This document shows positions 1 through 4,410 of a stretch of DNA of 5,438 bases, one piece after another (position 1 is the first letter of the stretch; each line of letters begins with the position of its first letter). The DNA comes from Alphaproteobacteria bacterium (GTDB lineage: Bacteria > Pseudomonadota > Alphaproteobacteria > Sphingomonadales > Sphingomonadaceae). The stretch lies in contig JAHJWA010000337.1 in NCBI GenBank assembly GCA_018828205.1, positions 1 to 5,438 on the forward strand, given 5' to 3'. The notes beneath the pieces were generated by a model. The model had not been told where the DNA came from, did no database searches, and was given only the letters and a program-made list of their open reading frames with translations. Both the position numbers and the translations under genes were made by a program.

Positions 1-1
1 C

Positions 2-205
2 AACGTCTTCTGCCTGCTCTGCGTCAACGCGATCTATTACTGGCGTGCGCGCACCGAGGAGGCGCATCTGCTCGCCGAGGATCCCAAGTACCGGGAATAC
101 CATGCCTGGATGGGCGAGCGCGGTTTGATCACCGCGCCGCTGACGAAGCTGTCGCGGGTGATTCTGGCGCTCCGGTTCACCCCGAGGGTGCAACCGGCGG
201 AATAG
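2..205 (+). CDS. C-terminal end of an isoprenylcysteine/phospholipid methyltransferase-family membrane protein (partial)
   Basis: An open frame enters from the left edge and gives 67 residues before the TAG at 203-205; the start lies outside the window. A short hydrophobic stretch (VFCLLCVNAIYYW) is followed by RARTEEAHLLAEDPKYREYHAW. The pattern R-x-x-x-EE-x-x-L-x-x-x-x-x-Y-x-x-Y, just after a membrane helix, is typical of the C-terminal SAM-binding end of the ICMT/PEMT group of small integral membrane methyltransferases. These transfer a methyl group from SAM to membrane-associated substrates such as prenylated cysteine, phospholipid headgroups or lipid phosphates. The substrate cannot be told from this fragment. 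The tail after GLITAPL is basic and poorly informative. The stop codon directly abuts the stop of the convergent gene at 206. Family assignment is moderate; that this is a genuine coding 3' end is likely from its codon pattern and the absence of a better frame. Confidence 0.6.
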   Translation, partial: NVFCLLCVNAIYYWRARTEEAHLLAEDPKYREYHAWMGERGLITAPLTKLSRVILALRFTPRVQPAE

Positions 206-508
206 TCACGCCAGCGGTAGGCCGTCGTCGGTCTCGAAAATGCGCAGATCGCGCTCCATCGCCGGATTGGCGGCCATGGCGCGCTTGAATTCGGCCATAT
301 GAGCCGAGGCCGAATGGGCATCGAGCGCGGCGCGGTCGCGCCAGCGTTCGACCAGATAGAGGACGTCGGGATCGGTCAGATCCTGCGCGAACCCATATTC
401 GAGGCAGCCGTCCTCGGCGCGCGAGGCGCGGACCATGGCGACGATCGCCTCGCGGCCCTTGGCGAGCGTGTCGGGAGCCAGTTTGAGGGTACCGTTGATC
501 TGGATCAT
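206..508 (-). CDS. Small antibiotic biosynthesis monooxygenase (ABM) domain protein, putative quinol monooxygenase
   Basis: A complete 100-residue protein made of a single ABM-fold (dimeric ferredoxin-like) domain. The family signature is visible: EDGCLEYGF at residues 32-40, then YLVERW at 51-56 with Glu54 and Trp56, then L62-D-A-H65 and S69?-H70 in the helix, matching the usual pattern of E-x-GC-x-x-Y, E-x-W and paired His residues. Members include YgiN-type quinol monooxygenases and cofactor-free oxygenases, but many have no proven activity, so the reaction and substrate remain unassigned. The length is normal for the family. The ATG at 506-508 is preceded by AAAGGA at 516-521, with 7 bases between AGGA and the start, which supports this start. 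The gene lies 18 bp after the gshA stop on the same strand and is probably the last gene of an rsmE-gshA operon. Link to glutathione or quinone redox chemistry is inference from position only. Confidence 0.88.
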   Translation of the reverse strand: MIQINGTLKLAPDTLAKGREAIVAMVRASRAEDGCLEYGFAQDLTDPDVLYLVERWRDRAALDAHSASAHMAEFKRAMAANPAMERDLRIFETDDGLPLA

Positions 509-515
509 CGCGCCG

Positions 516-521
516 TCCTTT
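516..521 (-). promoter_or_regulatory. Shine-Dalgarno site of the ABM-domain gene
   Basis: The minus strand reads AAAGGA here, with AGGA (516-519) seven bases before the ATG at 506-508. It sits inside the 18-bp gap after the gshA stop, so the last gene of the run has its own ribosome binding site rather than depending on direct stop/start overlap. Confidence 0.7.
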
Positions 522-526
522 CCGTG

Positions 527-1897
527 TCAGAAGCTTTGTTTGTAGACCTGGCTCACATCGCCGTTCCATGACCCGTGATAGAGATCGAGCAGGCGCTGCG
601 CCGGGACCTTGCCGCTCGCGACGATCTCGTCGAGCGTCTCGAGGAAGCCGGTCTCGTTGTCGCCCGAAGTGTTGAGCCGCGCGCGCGCCGAGAGCCCGCT
701 GCGCGCGATCGCCATCACTTCCTTGGCGAGATCCTGCAGCCGCCCGCCGCCGGGCAGCGGCGCATCGAGCGCCTGTTTGGGAACTGCGTTGCGCAAGGCC
801 TCGCGCTCTTCCATGTTCCAGTCCTTGACCAGGTCCCAGGCGGCATCGAGCGCGGATTGGTCGTAGAGCAGCCCGACCCAGAAGGCGGGGAGGGCGCAGA
901 TGCGGTTCCACGGCCCGCCATCGGCGCCGCGCATCTCGAGGAAGCTCTTGAGCCGCACCTCGGGGAAGGCGGTCGAGAGGTGATCCCACCAGTCCGCCTC
1001 GCGCGGCAGTTCGCCGGGCAGCGCGGGCAGTTCGCCCTTGAGGAAGTCGCGAAAGCTCATCCCCGCGGCGTCGATATATTTGCCCTCGCGGAAGACGAAA
1101 TACATCGGCACGTCGAGCATGTAGTCGACCCAGCGCTCGTAGCCGAAATCCTCGTCGAAGACGAAGGGCAGCATGCCGGTGCGCTGCGGGTCGGTGTCGG
1201 ACCAGATATGGCTGCGGTAGGAGAGATAGCCGTTGGGCTTGCCCTCGGTGAAGGGCGAATTGGCGAACAGCGCGGTGGCGAGCGGCTGGAGCGCGAGCCC
1301 GGTGCGGAATTTCTTCGCCATGTCGGCTTCGCTGGAATAGTCGAGATTGACCTGGATGGTGCAGGTGCGCAGCATCATGTCGAGCCCCATGGTCCCGACC
1401 CGCGGCATATGCCGCATCATGATCTCGTAGCGGCCCTTGGGCATCACCGGCAGTTCTTCGCGGGTCTTGTCGGGCCACATGCCGAGCCCGAGGAAACCCA
1501 CCCCGCAACGCTCGCCGATGGCCTTGACCTGTTCGAGATGGCGACCGGTTTCGGCGCAGGTCTCATGGAGATTTTCCAGCGGCGCGCCCGAAAGTTCGAG
1601 CTGGCCTGCGGGCTCGAGGCTGACCGCGCCGTCCTCGCCGCGCAGCGCGATGACCTTGCCGCCCTCCTCGACCGGCTCCCAGCCGAATTCGCGCATGCTG
1701 AGCAGGATGTCGCGGATGCCGCCGTCCTCGTCGTAGGAGGGCGCGCGGTGATCGGAATGGTGGAAGACGAGCTTCTCATGCTCGGTGCCGATCCGCCAAT
1801 CGGCCTTGGGCTTCTCGCCGTTGAGAAGCGGCGCGATCAACTGATCGCGGCTCTCGATGATGGGATCTAGGTCCTCGGACGCCTTGCGGGTGCTCAT
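527..1897 (-). CDS. gshA: Glutamate-cysteine ligase, plant/alphaproteobacterial type (GCS2 family)
   Basis: This 456-residue cytoplasmic enzyme joins L-glutamate and L-cysteine with ATP to give gamma-glutamylcysteine, the first and limiting step of glutathione synthesis. Conserved stretches in order: GTEHEK (37-42), SLEPAGQLELSGAP (93-106), GLGMWP (137-142), MPKGRYEIMMRHMP (152-165), a Cys-containing LRTCTIQVNLDY (176-187), ANSPFTEGKPNG (212-223), the RSHIWSDTDPQRTG loop (228-241) and EMRGADGGPW (321-330). These are hallmarks of the plant-like ligase found in alphaproteobacteria, distinct from the enterobacterial GshA. Length is normal for the type. The frame stays open upstream to an ATG at 1972, but that would overlap the rsmE end and add a non-conserved leader. 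The ATG at 1897 begins MSTRKASEDLDPIIESRDQL, as I recall for close relatives. No strong Shine-Dalgarno precedes it; the purine-rich AGAGGGA ends 18 bases upstream. It follows rsmE by 40 bp and is probably co-transcribed. Confidence 0.95.
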   Translation of the reverse strand: MSTRKASEDLDPIIESRDQLIAPLLNGEKPKADWRIGTEHEKLVFHHSDHRAPSYDEDGGIRDILLSMREFGWEPVEEGGKVIALRGEDGAVSLEPAGQLELSGAPLENLHETCAETGRHLEQVKAIGERCGVGFLGLGMWPDKTREELPVMPKGRYEIMMRHMPRVGTMGLDMMLRTCTIQVNLDYSSEADMAKKFRTGLALQPLATALFANSPFTEGKPNGYLSYRSHIWSDTDPQRTGMLPFVFDEDFGYERWVDYMLDVPMYFVFREGKYIDAAGMSFRDFLKGELPALPGELPREADWWDHLSTAFPEVRLKSFLEMRGADGGPWNRICALPAFWVGLLYDQSALDAAWDLVKDWNMEEREALRNAVPKQALDAPLPGGGRLQDLAKEVMAIARSGLSARARLNTSGDNETGFLETLDEIVASGKVPAQRLLDLYHGSWNGDVSQVYKQSF

Positions 1898-1937
1898 GAG
1901 TCGCGCGTTAGGCAGTCCCTCTGCGCCGCGCCAGCCC

Positions 1938-2717
1938 TTATTCGCCCGGCTTCGGATGATTGTCCCGATCACTCCAATCGCCGGCCCGCGCCATCCAGAT
2001 CGCCAACGCCGCGAGCGCGGCGGTCTCGGCGCGGAGGATGCGGGGGCCCAGCGAAACGGGCACCGCCTGCGGCAGCGCGCGGATCGTGGCGCGCTCCTCG
2101 TCGTCGAAACCGCCCTCGGGGCCGATCAGGAAGCCGGCCGAGGCCACGGCGGTGCTGGCAATCGCTTCCGCCAGCGGCATCCCTCCGTTCTCGTCGGCGA
2201 AATAGAGCGCGCGGGTTTCGGGCCAGTCGGCGAGCAGCGCAGCGAGCCTCACCGGAGCAGCGAGCTCGGGGAGCGCGGTGCGCGCGCATTGCTCCGCCGC
2301 CTCGGTGACGATGGCGCGCGCGCGCTCGGGGTTGAGCTTGTCGGCGACGCAGCGGCGGGTGACCACCGGGGCAATCCGCGCGACGCCGAGTTCGGTCGCC
2401 TTTTCCAGCACCTGATCGAAGCGATCCTTCTTGATCAGCGCCGGGCACAGCCAGATGTCGGGCACTGCTTCGCGCTGCCGCAGCAGTCGGACCGCTTCGA
2501 GCGCAACGTTGCGTTTGCCTGCCTCGACCACGCGCGCGGCCCATTCGCCGGTGATATCGTCGCACAGCACCACCGGATCGCCTGCGCTCACCCGCATCAC
2601 CCGCGCCAGATAATGCGCCTGCGGCCCGTCGAGAGTGACCCGCGCGCCGGGGTGCAGCGGTTCGGCGACGAACAGGCGCGGTGCGCTCTTGGGGGGCCAG
2701 GCGGGGGTTGCGGGCAT
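1938..2717 (-). CDS. rsmE: 16S rRNA (uracil(1498)-N3)-methyltransferase
   Basis: RsmE methylates N3 of U1498 in helix 44 of 16S rRNA using SAM. The 259-residue product has the two expected parts: an N-terminal PUA-like RNA-binding domain (about 13-75, with RLFV near its start and HYLARVMRV at 35-43) and a C-terminal SPOUT (trefoil-knot) methyltransferase domain. Knot motifs are intact: EKATELGV (105-112), TRRCVADK (120-127), ERARAIVTEAAEQCART (131-147), IGPEGGF (198-204) and SLGPRILRAETA (222-233), the last two forming the SAM pocket. Length fits the family. The ATG at 2715-2717 is preceded by AGGAG with six-base spacing. It is the first gene of the leftward run and is divergent from ubiA across a 118-bp gap that is mostly inverted repeat. 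The TAA lies 40 bp before gshA; the two gene functions are unrelated, so the pairing looks like a conserved housekeeping operon rather than a pathway. Confidence 0.95.
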   Translation of the reverse strand: MPATPAWPPKSAPRLFVAEPLHPGARVTLDGPQAHYLARVMRVSAGDPVVLCDDITGEWAARVVEAGKRNVALEAVRLLRQREAVPDIWLCPALIKKDRFDQVLEKATELGVARIAPVVTRRCVADKLNPERARAIVTEAAEQCARTALPELAAPVRLAALLADWPETRALYFADENGGMPLAEAIASTAVASAGFLIGPEGGFDDEERATIRALPQAVPVSLGPRILRAETAALAALAIWMARAGDWSDRDNHPKPGE

Positions 2718-2723
2718 GTGGCG

Positions 2724-2728
2724 CTCCT
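2724..2728 (-). promoter_or_regulatory. Shine-Dalgarno site of rsmE
   Basis: The minus strand reads AGGAG here, six bases before the ATG at 2715-2717. It lies just outside the left arm of the large inverted repeat (ends at 2733), so a hairpin in the rsmE leader would stand only a few bases upstream of ribosome binding. Confidence 0.75.
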
Positions 2729-2732
2729 ATCC

Positions 2733-2827
2733 CCTTCGTCGCCCCCGCGAAAGCGGGGGTCCCGCTTCTTTTTGGCTGTCGGGGTTGAAAGGCAGCGGGA
2801 TTCCCGCTTTCGCGGGAAGGACGAAGG
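2733..2827. repeat. Large inverted repeat of two palindromic (REP/BIME-like) units, copy 1
   Basis: Left arm 2733-2766 and right arm 2794-2827 are 34 bases each and match as inverted copies at 29 of 34 positions, around a 27-base spacer (2767-2793). Each arm contains its own hairpin: CCCCCGC-GAAA-GCGGGGG at 2742-2759 (7-bp stem, 4-base loop) and TTCCCGC-TTTC-GCGGGAA at 2801-2818 (7-bp stem). The outer ends CCTTCGTC (2733-2740) and GACGAAGG (2820-2827) pair exactly. Four of the five differences between the arms are two paired changes (two C-G pairs against two T-A pairs) that keep both stems intact. No stop interrupts the plus frame through the element, which reads PAFAG across the right hairpin; the left hairpin reads PAFAG on the minus strand. 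The layout resembles a pair of REP units facing each other (BIME), a common dispersed chromosomal repeat. No T-run follows either hairpin, so it does not look like an intrinsic terminator. The related copy is in rlmN (5106-5171). Confidence 0.88.
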
Positions 2828-2829
2828 AG
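2824..2829 (+). promoter_or_regulatory. Shine-Dalgarno site that decides the ubiA start
   Basis: AAGGAG lies six bases before the TTG at 2836-2838, a near-ideal match and spacing. Its first four bases belong to the outer right arm of the inverted repeat (ends at 2827), so the repeat contributes part of the ribosome binding site. This is the main reason for choosing TTG over the upstream in-frame ATG at 2716. Confidence 0.75.
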
Positions 2830-2835
2830 AATCGG

Positions 2836-3738
2836 TTGGCGCAGGATATCGTCCCCGACAGCGAGCATCGCGGGCTGGTTGCGCGCCTGCCGCAGCGCGC
2901 GCGCGATCTCGCGCAGCTGGCGCGGTTCGACCGGCCGATCGGCTGGTGGCTGCTGTTCTGGCCCTGCGTCTGGGGCGTCTGGCTGGCGGGAGCGGGCTGG
3001 CAGCTCGTGCTGCTCGCCTGGCTGCTGCTGGGAGCGATCGCGATGCGCGGGGCGGGCTGCGTCTACAACGACATCGTCGACGCCGATCTCGACCGCCAGG
3101 TGGCGCGCACCGCCGCGCGGCCGGTGGCGAGCGGGCGGGTGTCGAAGAAACTCGCCTGGGTCTGGCTGCTGGCGCTGTCAGCAGTGGGGCTCCTGGTGCT
3201 GTTGCAATTGCGGGGGGCGGCGCAAATCGTCGCGCTGGCCAGCCTCGTGATGGTCGCGGCCTACCCTTTCATGAAGCGGATCACCTGGTGGCCGCAGGCC
3301 TGGCTCGGGCTGGTGTTCAGCTGGGGGCTGCTGGTCGGGTGGACGCAGCTGCGCGCCGACAATTGGGATGCGCTGGCGGCGTTCTACGCGGGCTCGGTGC
3401 TGTGGGTGGTGGGCTATGACACGATCTATGCGCTGCAGGACCGCGAGGACGACGCGCTGGTGGGCATCCGCTCGAGCGCGCTGCGGCTGGGCGGGAGCGT
3501 CAAGCCGGGAGTCGCGTTGTTCTACGCTGGGGCCGCGGGGCTCTGGGCATTGGGCTTCTGGCTGCTGCGCGCCGACTGGCTGGCGCTGCTCGCGCTGCTG
3601 CCCGCAGCAGGGCATCTGGCCTGGCAGGTCGCGACGCTCGACCCGCAGGACCCCGCCAATCCGCTCGAGCGCTTCCGCTCGAACCGCTGGGCCGGGGCGC
3701 TGGTCGCGGCGGCCTGTTTCGTCGTCGGCAATGCGTGA
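2836..3738 (+). CDS. ubiA: 4-hydroxybenzoate polyprenyltransferase (UbiA)
   Basis: UbiA is an inner-membrane enzyme that attaches the polyprenyl tail to 4-hydroxybenzoate, the second step towards ubiquinone. From the TTG at 2836 it has 300 residues, close to the usual 290-310. It is highly hydrophobic with about eight to nine membrane segments. Both catalytic Asp-rich loops that bind Mg2+-prenyl diphosphate are intact: AGCVYNDIVDADLDRQ (73-88) followed by TAARPVASG (92-100), and YDTIYALQDREDD (194-206) followed by GIRSSALRLG (210-219). The N-terminal AQDIVPDSEHRGLVARLP and FDRPIGWWLLFWP resemble sphingomonad UbiA as I recall it. The frame is open upstream to ATG codons at 2716 and 2635, but those extensions would be encoded by the inverted repeat and the antisense of rsmE, and lack a better ribosome binding site. 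It is divergent from rsmE and convergent with the methyltransferase at 3820, with an 81-bp gap in which I see no strong terminator hairpin. Confidence 0.95.
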   Translation: MAQDIVPDSEHRGLVARLPQRARDLAQLARFDRPIGWWLLFWPCVWGVWLAGAGWQLVLLAWLLLGAIAMRGAGCVYNDIVDADLDRQVARTAARPVASGRVSKKLAWVWLLALSAVGLLVLLQLRGAAQIVALASLVMVAAYPFMKRITWWPQAWLGLVFSWGLLVGWTQLRADNWDALAAFYAGSVLWVVGYDTIYALQDREDDALVGIRSSALRLGGSVKPGVALFYAGAAGLWALGFWLLRADWLALLALLPAAGHLAWQVATLDPQDPANPLERFRSNRWAGALVAAACFVVGNA

Positions 3739-3819
3739 GGCGGGTGCTCGATACGGGCGTGGTGAAGATTCTCGACCTTGGGAAAAGGCCAGCGGTCCAA
3801 CTGCTCACATTCCGGGCGC

Positions 3820-4410
3820 TCATACCCGTCGTACTGTCAGCGCCATCCAGTCGCGCACCACCCCATCTGCTCCATCGCCGGCATAGATCACCGCGTCCTC
3901 GATCGCGAAGCCTGCGTCGGCATAAACCGCCACCAGCCATTCCGCAGAGGGAAAATTGTGCAGTCTGCCGAGGAGGTCGCGGCCTTCGCCGTCACCCAGC
4001 TTGTAGCTGCCATAGTGCCGCCCGACCGGCGTAAGCGCGCGATGGATGGCAGAGAGGATGGGGGGCAGGCCGGCTCGCGGGACGTGGATCAGACATGCGT
4101 GGGCCCAGACCGCGTCGTAGGCCGCCTCCGCATCGAGTTCCTCGAAGCGCATCACCCGCGCCTCGACAGCGAACCGCTGGTTGGCCTTTTCTACCATGGC
4201 CGGCGTGCCATCCGTGGCGTCGAGAGCGAAACCGCGTTCGCGGATTCGCGCAGAATCGCGCCCTCCGCCACAGCCAAGCTCGAGGATGCGTGCGCCACGA
4301 GGCAGACGATCGAGGAATTGGTCGAGGTGGCGGCTGGGCTTGCGGTCGAAAGCCTCGGTGTAGCGCGGCGCTTGCTCTCGGTAGAAAGCAAGGGTCGCCG
4401 CGTCGGCCAT
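3820..4410 (-). CDS. Class I SAM-dependent methyltransferase, unknown substrate
   Basis: The 196-residue product is a single Rossmann-type methyltransferase domain. Motif I is LELGCGGGRDS (43-53), the SAM-binding glycine loop; the acidic residue ending strand 2 is in LDATDGTP (63-70); EARVMRFEELD (83-93) is the usual adenine-contact region; AYDAVWAHACLIHVP (97-111) is motif IV. The tail SYKLGDGEGRDLLGRLHNFPSAEWL (135-159) matches small methyltransferases annotated only generically in sphingomonads. No residue identifies the acceptor. The region after motif IV reads TPVGRHYGSY where relatives usually have a Pro-Gly-Gly turn, a minor oddity. The ATG at 4408-4410 shares its A with the rlmN stop (TGATG), implying translational coupling. 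The frame is open upstream to 4605, but that part is antisense to nothing conserved and overlaps rlmN, so it is rejected. It probably acts in the cytoplasm; an RNA or metabolite substrate is guesswork. Confidence 0.9.
   Translation of the reverse strand: MADAATLAFYREQAPRYTEAFDRKPSRHLDQFLDRLPRGARILELGCGGGRDSARIRERGFALDATDGTPAMVEKANQRFAVEARVMRFEELDAEAAYDAVWAHACLIHVPRAGLPPILSAIHRALTPVGRHYGSYKLGDGEGRDLLGRLHNFPSAEWLVAVYADAGFAIEDAVIYAGDGADGVVRDWMALTVRRV

Larger units (their letters stand above)
2718..2835. promoter_or_regulatory. Divergent intergenic region between rsmE and ubiA
   Basis: The 118 bp between the two start codons must hold leader and probably promoter sequence for both the leftward rsmE-gshA run and rightward ubiA. 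About 95 bp of it is the inverted repeat. I see no convincing -35/-10 pair: TTGAAA at 2785-2790 could serve as a rightward -35, but the position 17 bp further on is the GC-rich hairpin TTTCGC, a poor -10. Promoters may lie within the neighbouring coding sequence. The regulatory role is inference from gene orientation only. Confidence 0.5.

Noticed and set aside
177..1508. Minus-strand 443-residue open frame overlapping the ABM gene and gshA
   Set aside because: It is a different frame of two real genes, Arg/Ala-rich, with no motif and no ribosome site.
575..1870. Long plus-strand open frame (431 residues) opposite gshA
   Set aside because: It is the antisense of a fully conserved gshA; its His/Gly/Arg/Ala-rich composition is typical of shadow frames in GC-rich DNA and shows no recognisable domain.
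1898..1972. N-terminal extension of gshA to the ATG at 1972
   Set aside because: It would overlap the end of rsmE and adds 25 residues not resembling the family; the internal start MSTRKASEDLDP fits better even though its ribosome site is weak.
2785..2813. Possible rightward promoter with TTGAAA as -35
   Set aside because: The hexamer 17 bp downstream is TTTCGC inside a GC-rich hairpin, too poor a -10 to support a call.
2742..2818. Hairpins as intrinsic terminators
   Set aside because: Neither stem is followed by a T-run in the relevant direction and the element lies between divergent starts, where no transcript is expected to end.
1857..3419. Long plus-strand open frame (520 residues) across rsmE antisense and ubiA
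   Set aside because: It spans the reverse of rsmE, the repeat, and a wrong frame of ubiA. Both real genes carry intact family motifs, and this frame has none.
3739..3819. Terminator or small RNA in the ubiA/methyltransferase convergent gap
   Set aside because: Only a weak pairing (CCTT with AAGG near 3777-3787) is visible, with no stable stem followed by T residues.
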